DNA of 48,242 nucleotides. It comes from UBA3775 sp051877895 (lineage in GTDB: Bacteria; Bacillota; Clostridia; Lachnospirales; Lachnospiraceae). The position numbers and the translations under genes were made by a program. Under the pieces are notes generated by a model, which ran no database searches, was not told the origin of the DNA, and was given only the letters and a program-made list of their open reading frames with translations. Shown piece by piece: positions 34,322 through 42,692 of the stretch. The DNA is taken from the NCBI GenBank assembly GCA_051877895.1, contig JBJEJI010000050.1, positions 1 to 48,242 of the forward strand, given 5' to 3'. Numbering within the stretch: the first letter of the stretch is position 1; the number at the start of each line of letters is the position of its first letter.

Positions 34322-35090
34322 ATTCGCAATAAAAACCTATATATTCTTTATTTTCGGATACAACAATGCCCCAAGAATGGGAATGGTTCCAGTCACCATT
34401 ATTATAGAGTTCATATTCTACCGCCTTATGTGCATAGTCTCCCATAAGGTTATCAAAAAACTTTTTTTCATAAGAATCTTCGGAATGATATATGATATTT
34501 GCATCACCGCAATATGTATCAATAACATTTTGTATATATTCTTCAGATGCCTTAAATCCCAGAAATTCATAGCCGCTTCCCTGCATTAATGATGGGCATA
34601 CAATCCATGATACTTCAGTCGCTTCCTGCGGAATTTCGTCCGGGAAAAAGGAATAATCATAATAACCGGATTCCTTAAGTTTTGCAATATCTGATTTATA
34701 CTCATAAAGCATGTGCTTGGGGAAAAACGGACTAATAAAGCTTCCCAAATAGAATGCCATTAATCCTCCCAAGACCGCTGCCGCAAATATACTTCCTTCC
34801 GATGGGAAAAATTTTTTACTCTGTACAGGCTCAGATTCATCAAAAGCAATCCCCTCTTTTTCTGCCGCTTTCTTTCTCTTTTTATACTCTTTAACCGAAG
34901 CCTTATACTCATCCTTTGACTGGAATTTATCCTGATTCTTCCATCGGATACACATGACAGTCATTACTGTCATAAATAGTGCAGTAGAAATATTTTGTGG
35001 TCTTGGATGGAATATACTGAGTACAACCAGCAATGCTGCAATTATACCAAATAAGTAAACAAATACATTTATAACTCTTATTTTTTTCAT
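34320..35090 (-). CDS. Uncharacterised membrane protein behind the cellulase
   Basis: Not recognised. 256 aa. Seen: two close N-terminal spans (about 8-26 and 32-48), a lysine- and glutamate-rich cytosolic loop (about 50-92, with YKASVKEYKKRKKAAEKEG), a third span (about 98-122) and an extracellular C-terminal part of about 130 aa rich in Tyr, Ser and acidic residues with two or three cysteines. It starts 34 bp after the GH9 stop and ends in the operon terminator, so it is co-transcribed with the cellulase. A role in anchoring or export of surface enzymes would be a guess. Confidence 0.75.
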   Translation of the reverse strand: MKKIRVINVFVYLFGIIAALLVVLSIFHPRPQNISTALFMTVMTVMCIRWKNQDKFQSKDEYKASVKEYKKRKKAAEKEGIAFDESEPVQSKKFFPSEGSIFAAAVLGGLMAFYLGSFISPFFPKHMLYEYKSDIAKLKESGYYDYSFFPDEIPQEATEVSWIVCPSLMQGSGYEFLGFKASEEYIQNVIDTYCGDANIIYHSEDSYEKKFFDNLMGDYAHKAVEYELYNNGDWNHSHSWGIVVSENKEYIGFYCE

Positions 35091-35124
35091 GGTTCTACTA
35101 CTCCATCAAATCTTCAACAGAAAA

Positions 35125-37944
35125 TCAATCCGGTTTCTTTCCGAACAGAATCCCACCATTGGATATAACTATGTTTTCCACACTCTTTCCGGAAAAATCA
35201 TTGGTGAGGGTAAAGTTGGTCCAGTCAGTTTTATTAATGCAGAAATTAACAGTCAGCGTGGAACCGGATAATAATTTCTGACTGTCGACAAATGTCATTA
35301 CACAAACTGTATCTGTGTCCTCAGCCCGGTACGCCTCGTAGCTTCCCTGAACACCGGACACCCCACTGTAAGCTCCGTTATTTCCGTAAATTGCTGCATG
35401 ATAGCAGGCATAATCCAAGGAAGATCCTCCTTCATTGGTAAAGAAGTATTTTATACTCAGCTCATTTAAAGGAATGTCCGCCTGACCTGAATTTGTGATA
35501 TTTATGGTTCCTGATATGCTGTTTGCACTGCTCTGAGTGTTGGAATATTCAATAGACACTGACAAATCTCCGTTCTGTGCAGTACCACCTGAAATTGAAC
35601 CCGAACCACCCTGGCTTCCGGTATTCCCGTTATTGCCACCACCGTTGTTACCGCCACTGCTGTTACCGCCACTGCTGTTGCCATTGTCGCCGGCATTTCC
35701 GCTGTTGCCACCACCACTATTTCCGCTCTGGTCACCTGTTCCTACACTGTTACCTGCATTGTTGCCCATTTTGGGTTCGGTTCCATACACCAGTGTGTCA
35801 CCTTCGTACAGTCCCAGATTCGCTGCTGCAACCATACTTCCGTTTGACAATCCGCTAAAGGAAGGATCGTTGCTGTTATCCCAAACACCGATTCTACTTT
35901 TCATACGAACCTGAACCTCTTTTTTATAGTGTTCCTGTCCGCCCGGATAAAGGGAAGTGCCATCAAAAACTATGGACAAATAGTAAAGGTGGTTATCTTC
36001 ATCCCAAACCTTTAATCCATCTGCTGATGCATTCTGCATATAATTTGTTGTTACTTCCACATCGCCTGCAGTTCCGCCTGCATTATATATTTCAGTCAAA
36101 TCAATAAAGTAACGAAGTTCAAGTTTTTCAGGTGCACGTGCAGGCCATGCAGTCTTGTTGTACACATATGCCTTAATTTCGATGAAATCAGTTCCATCTA
36201 CATTGATTCCTGCTTCAGCACAAAGTTCATCCTCCTCAACCATCTCAACTGCACCAAAATCCTTTAATGTCTGTCCATGATATTTGGAATAAAGCTTTGC
36301 CAGAAGTCCCGTAAAGCCTGCATTGTAATCACATGCAACTTCATTTGTTGTATAGTTTGACACCTCATCAGTGTATCCGTCCGATGCATCCGGACCACCT
36401 ACAAGAGCGCCGTAAAGGGTATGTCTTTCATATGAAGGCTCATTCATATTGTTGCTGTAAGAGCCCTGAGCTGTTCTGTGATGAGGATTCTGTGGATAAT
36501 CATCTCCGAATCCAATCAAATAGGAAAATCCCGTATCTCCCAATGCGTAATTAGCCTGTGAAACGGCAAAGTCAAAATAAACATCAGCCTTTGTAGAAGG
36601 ACAGCCTTCCCACTCACTGTATACAGCTGCTATATATGCCGTTGTTGTTGCATAACGAAGTGAACCCCAGCTGTCAAGCCATGCAAGTCCTTTTGGTGTG
36701 TAGGTAATTCTCTCGCCTGTACTTGTTCCGGTAGTCCAGTAATCAAGATGCTGTTCAACTGCATCTTTATATATATCTTTTTCTGTAATCCGGGCCAGCA
36801 TAAGTGCCGCACCAATATGCACATCATCCCAGCACATAGCCCAGTCATAATCCTGATTTGCCTGAGTATAATAGCTTTCTGCTTTTGTCAGATAATCCTG
36901 GTCGCCGGTTGCCAGATAAAGCCATGCACCTGCCCAGGATAATTCGTCATAAAAACCACTCCAGGAGGTATAAAAACCATCCGCTGCCGTATATCCCGAA
37001 TCACTCTTATACTTATCAGCAAATGCGAAGAGACTCTCTGCATGTTCCAGACATTCCATGCTGTATTCAGGGTCTGTATCCTTATACACAATGCTGCAGA
37101 TAGCAAGCGATGCTGCAGTTTCTGCTGTTACTGCTGAGCCCGGAGCACTTGCTGTTACGCAATAGGAAGGCCGTTGCATCTGCAGTTCAATAACCTCTGC
37201 CGGTCCCCACCATGAATGGTCACTGCCACCATTACCAACCTGATAATAATAAACTTCATCTTCAGGATGGCACTTTATAAAGTAGTCATTTGCCCACTTG
37301 ATGTTTGCAAGGGCATATTCCAGCTGTCCGCTTTCTTCGTAAGCATCATGGTCTTCAATTAATGACCAGCCAAGCATTGCTGCTGAATAGGACATTGGAA
37401 GATTAAATTTCACATGGTCACCTGCATCATACCAGCCACCTGTAAGGTCAAGACCAACATCACTTCCGTCATTTAAGCAGGAATCGCCTCTCCAGTTACA
37501 GCGTACCACCTGAGGAAGCGCACCGGAGCGCTGGAGTTCATAAAAGATAAGGGATTTCTGAAGGGCTTCCCCATAATTGTAATCACCGGTTCCTTCAATT
37601 CCTTCATAGCCGTTTCCGGTCTCTGTTCCTACCACGGTATGATTTCCGGAACCAAAGGTTGCGTCACCTGATGTGCCGGAGTTCTCTCCGGTTCCTGAAT
37701 TTTCTGAACCCTGGTCATTATTACCTGTATTATCATTTCCACTATTCTCGGAACCTATATTATCAGAGTTTGCATCTCCGGCATTATCCTTGTCTGTTCC
37801 GGAGTTTTCCGATGCAACCGGATCACCATTTGCCGGATTTGATTTTTTGTCTCTGCTGTTACTCCATGCAACCATAAAAGCCATGATTCCTGCCAGAATA
37901 ATAACAGCAACAATGATTATGGTCCTTTTTTTATCCTTGCTCAT
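35125..37944 (-). CDS. GH9-CBM3c-CBM3 cellulase, membrane-anchored
   Basis: Extracellular cellulase of 939 aa. Seen: a charged start and one hydrophobic segment (about 8-27) without a clear cleavage site, so probably a membrane anchor; an Asn/Ser/Gly/Asp-rich linker (about 35-118); GH9 catalytic domain (about 122-556) with WYDAGDH (Asp173 and Asp176), HHR (488-490) and proton donor Glu535 in TTNEVACDYNAGF; a CBM3c-type module directly attached (about 562-722); a Gly/Asn/Ser linker (727-788); and a terminal CBM3 (about 789-939). GH9-CBM3c pairs are known processive endoglucanases, and the terminal CBM3 binds crystalline cellulose. No dockerin or SLH domain. AGGAGG precedes the ATG. Confidence 0.95.
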   Translation of the reverse strand: MSKDKKRTIIIVAVIILAGIMAFMVAWSNSRDKKSNPANGDPVASENSGTDKDNAGDANSDNIGSENSGNDNTGNNDQGSENSGTGENSGTSGDATFGSGNHTVVGTETGNGYEGIEGTGDYNYGEALQKSLIFYELQRSGALPQVVRCNWRGDSCLNDGSDVGLDLTGGWYDAGDHVKFNLPMSYSAAMLGWSLIEDHDAYEESGQLEYALANIKWANDYFIKCHPEDEVYYYQVGNGGSDHSWWGPAEVIELQMQRPSYCVTASAPGSAVTAETAASLAICSIVYKDTDPEYSMECLEHAESLFAFADKYKSDSGYTAADGFYTSWSGFYDELSWAGAWLYLATGDQDYLTKAESYYTQANQDYDWAMCWDDVHIGAALMLARITEKDIYKDAVEQHLDYWTTGTSTGERITYTPKGLAWLDSWGSLRYATTTAYIAAVYSEWEGCPSTKADVYFDFAVSQANYALGDTGFSYLIGFGDDYPQNPHHRTAQGSYSNNMNEPSYERHTLYGALVGGPDASDGYTDEVSNYTTNEVACDYNAGFTGLLAKLYSKYHGQTLKDFGAVEMVEEDELCAEAGINVDGTDFIEIKAYVYNKTAWPARAPEKLELRYFIDLTEIYNAGGTAGDVEVTTNYMQNASADGLKVWDEDNHLYYLSIVFDGTSLYPGGQEHYKKEVQVRMKSRIGVWDNSNDPSFSGLSNGSMVAAANLGLYEGDTLVYGTEPKMGNNAGNSVGTGDQSGNSGGGNSGNAGDNGNSSGGNSSGGNNGGGNNGNTGSQGGSGSISGGTAQNGDLSVSIEYSNTQSSANSISGTINITNSGQADIPLNELSIKYFFTNEGGSSLDYACYHAAIYGNNGAYSGVSGVQGSYEAYRAEDTDTVCVMTFVDSQKLLSGSTLTVNFCINKTDWTNFTLTNDFSGKSVENIVISNGGILFGKKPD
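35581..35766 (-). repeat. Low-complexity linker DNA of the GH9 gene
   Basis: Imperfect short repeats of Gly, Asn and Ser codons (GNSGG/GGNS units) coding for the about 62-aa linker between the two CBM3 modules. Prone to length change by slippage. Confidence 0.8.
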
Positions 37945-38093
37945 AATACCCTCCTATTGAACCTCTCATTACAAAATAAAGAGATAAACCTGCATTGCAG
38001 CCGGAACACTGTCGGATAAGGTTCTTCTCTGTTTCTCACTTGCAATGAAAGAAAAAATCCCGATTTGTCAATCCCCCACAGTTTATTTTGTTA

Positions 38094-38122
38094 AATATAT
38101 CATAACATCAATTATTTCACAA
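38094..38122 (-). promoter_or_regulatory. Possible promoter of the GH9 operon
   Basis: On the minus strand TTGTGA (38122-38117), 17 nt, TATATT (38099-38094). It implies a leader of about 140 nt; apart from this and the cstA terminator the gap 37945-38245 holds no gene. Confidence 0.5.
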
Positions 38123-38163
38123 CAGAATTATAAAATATAGAAATTTCTCTACCGTAAGCATAA

Positions 38164-38194
38164 AAATAAGAGAGCCGGATTTTTCCGACTCTCT
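38164..38194 (-). terminator. cstA terminator
   Basis: Minus-strand arms AGAGAGTCGGA and TCCGGCTCTCT (one mismatch) with a short A-rich loop, followed by TATTTTTAT. About 50 nt after the cstA stop. Confidence 0.85.
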
Positions 38195-38245
38195 TTATCT
38201 GTAATCTTTTAATTATTACGCGATTGCCATTTTGCTTAATTCTAA

Positions 38246-39943
38246 TTATGCTTCCTGAACAACTTTTTCTTTTTCTGCAAGTTTACGAATACCGGCTATA
38301 GCTACGATAACACCCAGAGCAAGAAGTAAAACTGCGAATACTAACTGAAGTGTGCTACCCAGACTCAATCCTGTAGTAACTAATGCTTTAGAGAGCTTAC
38401 TAATGGTCATGGAAAGAGCTGTAAAGGTTACTGCCATCATGAAGAACATTGGAATCCATAACATAATTCCCTGACGTTTTGTCTTTTTCAGGAATACAGC
38501 ACATGCAACCAGTGCCAATACAGACAGTAACTGGTTTGCAGAACCAAATAAAGGCCAGATTTCTGCATATCCTACCTTAGCTAAAAGAAATGCCAGTACC
38601 AGGGTAATAATAGTTGCAAAGCTATTATTGGTCAACACTTTCAATACAGGACTCATATGTTCTTCATCTGTATCTGAATCCACGAAAAACTCCTGGAAAG
38701 AAATTCTTGCAACACGGGCTACAGAATCCAGTGATGTTAAAGCAAAGGCAGATACTGCCAGGTTAATTAATGTAAAAACCAAATCATGTGGAAGACCGAC
38801 AACTGATAAGAAATTTGCAATGGCACCGGCAAAAATCTGAGGCTGTGTTAACAAGCCCTGTTCTGCTGCTTCACCGCTCGCAAAAGATGCCACAGCAATT
38901 AAAGCAATAACTGCCAACATACTTTCCATAAGCATTGCGCCAAAGGAAACCGGCAACATATTCTTTTCATTTTTAATCTGCTTGGAAGCCGTACCGGAAG
39001 AAACCAGGGAATGGAATCCGGACACTGCACCACAGGCAATTGTTACAAACAAAATTGGGAACAGATACTGTCCGTTTACATTAAACCCGTTAAAGGCATT
39101 CAGGTTACAGGAAGGATTAGCAACGAATACACCGATAACTGCTGCTAAAATCATGAAAATCAGCAAATAGCTGTTCAGATAATCACGTGGCTGTAAAAGT
39201 GCCCATACAGGAACAATACATGCAACGAAAATATATCCGAAAATAATCAGATGCCAAACTTCTCTGGATAAGAAGATTGGTAAATTCAATCCCAGTGCAA
39301 CAGCTGCCACCAGCATGATAATTGCTATACCTGTGTTCACCCATTTATTTAACTTGCAATATTTTAAAATAAATCCGAGTGCCACTGCCTCTAAAATAAA
39401 TAAAACAGAAGTAGTTGCAACAGCTCCGTTTGCAGTTATTTTGGAAGCAACAGCTCCGTTTGAATCTAAACTAAATCCGTTAAAAGTACCGGCAACAACA
39501 TCAGCGAATGCCGCAATTACCAAAATACAGAACAACCAGCAAAATGCCAGGAAAAGCTTTTTACCAACTTTACCTATGTATTCTTCAATAATATACCCGA
39601 TTGTACGTCCTTTGTTTTTTACCGAGGCATACATTGCAGCAAAATCCTGTACTGCACCAAAAAATACGCCACCCACTAAAATCCATAATAATACCGGCAC
39701 CCATCCAAATATAGCTGCCTGAATCGGTCCGTTAATTGGTCCTGCTCCGGCTATGGATGCGAACTGATGCCCAAAAACAACATTTGTGTCTGCAGGCTCA
39801 TAATCAACGCCATCCTCAAATTCGTATGCAGGTGTTTTGGCATTTGGATCAATGCCCCATTTTTTCTGCAGATAACGGCCATAGAGCAAATAAGCTCCTC
39901 CAAGAACGACTATGGCAATTATCATCATAATGATTCCATTCAT
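38246..39943 (-). CDS. cstA: CstA family carbon-starvation / peptide transporter
   Basis: Integral membrane protein of 565 aa, short CstA form. Known: CstA proteins take up peptides or pyruvate. Seen: NVVFGHQFASIAGAGPINGPIQAAIFGW (about 54-81), the family's most conserved stretch, then DFAAMYASVKNKGRTIGYIIEEYIG, SGFHSLVSSGTASKQI (about 308-323) and ALTSLDSVARVARI, with about 15 spans. Its last residues are charged and cytosolic. AAAGGGGG precedes the ATG. The gene is preceded by a T-box leader, so expression should rise when a specific tRNA is uncharged, which would favour a role in peptide or amino acid supply. It is a single-gene unit with its own terminator. Confidence 0.93.
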   Translation of the reverse strand: MNGIIMMIIAIVVLGGAYLLYGRYLQKKWGIDPNAKTPAYEFEDGVDYEPADTNVVFGHQFASIAGAGPINGPIQAAIFGWVPVLLWILVGGVFFGAVQDFAAMYASVKNKGRTIGYIIEEYIGKVGKKLFLAFCWLFCILVIAAFADVVAGTFNGFSLDSNGAVASKITANGAVATTSVLFILEAVALGFILKYCKLNKWVNTGIAIIMLVAAVALGLNLPIFLSREVWHLIIFGYIFVACIVPVWALLQPRDYLNSYLLIFMILAAVIGVFVANPSCNLNAFNGFNVNGQYLFPILFVTIACGAVSGFHSLVSSGTASKQIKNEKNMLPVSFGAMLMESMLAVIALIAVASFASGEAAEQGLLTQPQIFAGAIANFLSVVGLPHDLVFTLINLAVSAFALTSLDSVARVARISFQEFFVDSDTDEEHMSPVLKVLTNNSFATIITLVLAFLLAKVGYAEIWPLFGSANQLLSVLALVACAVFLKKTKRQGIMLWIPMFFMMAVTFTALSMTISKLSKALVTTGLSLGSTLQLVFAVLLLALGVIVAIAGIRKLAEKEKVVQEA

Positions 39944-39993
39944 TTGTAGAATCCCCCTTTCATTTTTTACAAAGTCCTGCCCATGAAAAGCAT

Positions 39994-40262
39994 AAAACCC
40001 CTACAAACTCCTTTTGGAAGTCTGTAGGGGCGAAATATCCATTCCGTGGTACCACTCTACTTGCCGTAATTATACGACCACTTTTTTCTGTCTTTCAACA
40101 GTATCTCAAATAACGGCGAGCGACCGTCCCGTCCTACTAGTCAGTCCTTTCAGCGGGATGCTCCGGGGTGATGTTGCAAAGGGTTTCCTATCACTTCCCA
40201 CCAATCAGTGACTCTCTGTCAGGAAAATTCCTCTGTAATGTATCCCTTTCACTGCATTTCCT
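39994..40262 (-). ncRNA. T-box leader of cstA, probable Ile specifier
   Basis: On the minus strand: a stem I apical hairpin with arms TCACT/AGTGA around GATTGGTGGGA (about 40211-40191), preceded by AGAGAG; a stem UUUCCU/AGGAAA below it; a linker with AGTAGG and CCGTTAT; the T-box core AGAGTGGTACCACGG (40058-40044); and a terminator with arms CCCCTAC/GTAGGGG followed by TTTT (40030-39994). The candidate specifier is ATC (40172-40170), in CAACATCACCCCGGAGC. The variable base in TGGT pairs with discriminator A, as in tRNA-Ile. The codon assignment is tentative; the T-box itself is clear. A possible promoter (TTGCAT-17-TAAAAC) lies just upstream, near 40270-40300. Confidence 0.88.
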
Positions 40263-40389
40263 TGTTTCGACAATGTTTTACCACTTTTGACATGAAAATG
40301 CAAGTATTTTTTATACTAAATTCATTTTATTTACTCAAGCAACAAATCCTGTAATTTCAGATAAGCAAATCATCCCACATTAGACATCC

Positions 40390-41379
40390 TCAGTCAATCA
40401 AATCATTCTGAAAACGTGACAAATGCTCATATGGCAGAATCCATCTTCCCCTGTACAAACCGCAGCCGTCGTTTATTAAACTGTTATCCACCGCTTTGAA
40501 CATATTCACGTCCAGTTTTGAAAGCTCCAGCTGTTGAAGTTTGATGCCCCGTTCATAAGCTTCATCAAAATAAACACATTCTCCCTCCGGTATGGCATCT
40601 CTTCTTGCTCTTTCGTATTCCTGTTTCTTTTCATAACCAAGATGATTTGCAGAACCGATTTCCGCAATATCATCCATATCCTTTGTCCGAAGCTGCATTT
40701 CCATATAGCATTTTGCACTGTTATCATAAAAAGTAATATGAAGGGAACGATATCCGTTATCTCCCTCTCCCGAGATATAATCTCTGTAATATGGCCGTAC
40801 GGAATCATCTAACAGTGGTGAATTGCCTTCCTTGATTCCATTTGCAGGTTCCGGAGTGAAACCCTGTTTTTCCAAAAACTCAGGCAGTACATTTGCTATC
40901 TTGTAGAGATGTTTAATTTCTGCCGCCTCTCTTTCCTCTTCACATTCCAGGTGACATCGCGGCATGGAAATAACAATTCTGTATGCAATTAAATCTCTGA
41001 AACAGTTAAGTCTGCTCTTAATCTCTTCTTCCGTCGGAAATTTCCCATTTGTTGTATAGTAATCATAAATATATTCTACTATGTAGCCATTAAATTTTGC
41101 TTCCGCACGAATCAAAGATTTAATCCTTCCCTTAAATGTAAAAGAAAGATACGGATACTCTGCCACCATATATTTGTAGAATTCCCTGATTTTCTGAGAC
41201 TGTGCTGTAAGGAAATCATTGTGTTCCAGAAGTTCTTCAATCTGAAGAAGAAAATCACAATGAACCAAATCTATTGCATTATTGGTTTTCCCTGCTTCTT
41301 CCCGTAAATCCGCAATATATTGTTTCAAAATCTTGAGTACGGTATTTCCGGAGTATAAATAATCATTTAAAGTAATCAT
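40390..41379 (-). CDS. RelA/SpoT-domain protein (possible small alarmone synthetase)
   Basis: Protein of 329 aa with a RelA_SpoT nucleotidyltransferase-like domain in the middle. Seen: FTFKGRIKSLIRAEAKF (about 80-96), CFRDLIAYRIVIS (126-138), GYRSLHITFYD (209-219), YMEMQLRTKDMDDIAE (225-240) with the ANH element (244-246), matching the order of ppGpp synthetase motifs. There is no HD hydrolase domain. It is longer than typical small alarmone synthetases (about 210-260 aa) because of N- and C-terminal helical parts. Whether it makes (p)ppGpp or another product is open: RDLIAYR replaces the usual D-x-x-G-x-R context. The ribosome binding site is weak (AAGAG). A single gene. Confidence 0.8.
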   Translation of the reverse strand: MITLNDYLYSGNTVLKILKQYIADLREEAGKTNNAIDLVHCDFLLQIEELLEHNDFLTAQSQKIREFYKYMVAEYPYLSFTFKGRIKSLIRAEAKFNGYIVEYIYDYYTTNGKFPTEEEIKSRLNCFRDLIAYRIVISMPRCHLECEEEREAAEIKHLYKIANVLPEFLEKQGFTPEPANGIKEGNSPLLDDSVRPYYRDYISGEGDNGYRSLHITFYDNSAKCYMEMQLRTKDMDDIAEIGSANHLGYEKKQEYERARRDAIPEGECVYFDEAYERGIKLQQLELSKLDVNMFKAVDNSLINDGCGLYRGRWILPYEHLSRFQNDLID

Positions 41380-41476
41380 ATTCTCTTATTCTCATTTTCT
41401 GCAGCATTCTATTTTTACTATAGCATTAATTAAAAAGTTCGTAAAGCTAAAATTAGAAAACCTCTTTACCCCATTC

Positions 41477-42427
41477 TTAAAAAAATGCATCCTGTTTGCC
41501 GAAACATTGCATATTGTTTTCTAATATCTTTAATCCTTCCTCCACACTTGTTCCAAGTATTTCCTGGGTTTTTTTGAAATCATAAATTTCATGCAATCTG
41601 TCATGTACATTAAAGAACTTTTCTTTTCCATATTTTTCTATAAACAACGCCTGGGCTTTACAAGCATTTGCACCGTCATTGTCAGGCTTATAAAAACCTT
41701 TAGTACAATCTGCTAATTTCTCGCATTCATAACAGCCGTCAATTCCCTTCTCCTTACAACAATCAACGTTAGGACAGCTTCCATTTTCATGATATGTCCC
41801 ATAAGAACAGCAGCCGAATACAGAACGGCATCCTCCGCACCATTCTCCGAGAAAGCAATGATTACAGGAAAATCCACAATACGCTATCATATCAACGTCT
41901 TTTCTTGCAGCTTTTACAATCTCTGCCTTCCACTTGGCACCATTATTATATCGTCTATTCTTTTCTGCTCCCTCCAAGGCAAGATTTTTTCTGTATACTC
42001 TTGAGTCTTCACCCCCAATGTCCTTTTCCGTTTTGTAAAATACATATCCATATTTTTCATACAGACCAATATGATTTGTAGAAATATATATGTATTCACG
42101 CTCCATGACAGTTGCTAAACTTTCAGCATAATCTAAAAGCATTCCCACATATTTATGTCCCCTGTAATCAGGAAAGGTATACAAAAATCCAATCCACGGA
42201 GACAAACTCGTGGGCTGGATATCATCCACCGGAGCAAAAGTACAAAATGATACCAATCTGTCTTTATCCACAAGCAAAAGTACCAGTGCAGTATCACCAA
42301 TTTTTTGTTTTAAACTGTTTTCACTTAAAAGCTGATACAGGTATTGTCCTGCTCCCCAGTCACACTTTTTTATTTCGTTTAGCCAATGCTCTTTATTTTC
42401 TGTTGTAAAATATTCAATCACTCTCAT
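41477..42427 (-). CDS. GNAT acetyltransferase fused to DUF3795 Cys-rich domain
   Basis: Protein of 316 aa. Seen: an N-terminal GNAT domain (about 1-150) with acetyl-CoA loop PDYRGHKYVGMLLDYAESLA and the closing LYEKYGYVFYKTEKDIG; then a DUF3795-type domain (about 170-290) with many cysteines (YCGFSCNHCFLGEWCGGCRS, SCPNVDCCKEKGIDGCYECE), likely binding zinc. The start at 42427 has CAGGAG upstream, while the open frame reaches 42454 without a better site. The substrate of the acetyltransferase is unknown. DUF3795 proteins are usually separate, so the fusion suggests the Cys-rich part targets or senses for the acetyltransferase (inference). A single gene. Confidence 0.85.
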   Translation of the reverse strand: MRVIEYFTTENKEHWLNEIKKCDWGAGQYLYQLLSENSLKQKIGDTALVLLLVDKDRLVSFCTFAPVDDIQPTSLSPWIGFLYTFPDYRGHKYVGMLLDYAESLATVMEREYIYISTNHIGLYEKYGYVFYKTEKDIGGEDSRVYRKNLALEGAEKNRRYNNGAKWKAEIVKAARKDVDMIAYCGFSCNHCFLGEWCGGCRSVFGCCSYGTYHENGSCPNVDCCKEKGIDGCYECEKLADCTKGFYKPDNDGANACKAQALFIEKYGKEKFFNVHDRLHEIYDFKKTQEILGTSVEEGLKILENNMQCFGKQDAFF

Positions 42428-42576
42428 AGTTCTACTCCTGTAGTATGTCATCAATTTATTGACAGGCGATGATATTACTGAAATCTGTCGTAAGATCTTA
42501 ATTTATATAGTATTCTTATTTTCGAGAATGTCAATGTATATTTAATATTGTATTAATATCAAATACCATTTTACAA

Positions 42577-42620
42577 AAGAAAAAGCCCGGGAGTGCCTTA
42601 TTTTATGGCATTCCCGGACT
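42577..42620 (-). terminator. GH127 terminator
   Basis: Minus-strand arms AGTCCGGGAATGCC and GGCACTCCCGGGCT (near perfect) around ATAAAATAA, followed by TTTTCTTTT. The gap 42428-42692 holds nothing else I can name. Confidence 0.9.
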
Positions 42621-42692
42621 TGTAGCTATTACTCAAACTATTAATTTAGAAAATTAATTTACCTGTCTGATGCATATAAAGGGTTAGCTTCT

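Noticed and set aside
35581..35766. Tandem repeat or CRISPR-like array
   Set aside because: The repetition is the coding DNA of a Gly/Asn/Ser linker, stays in frame, and has no spacers.
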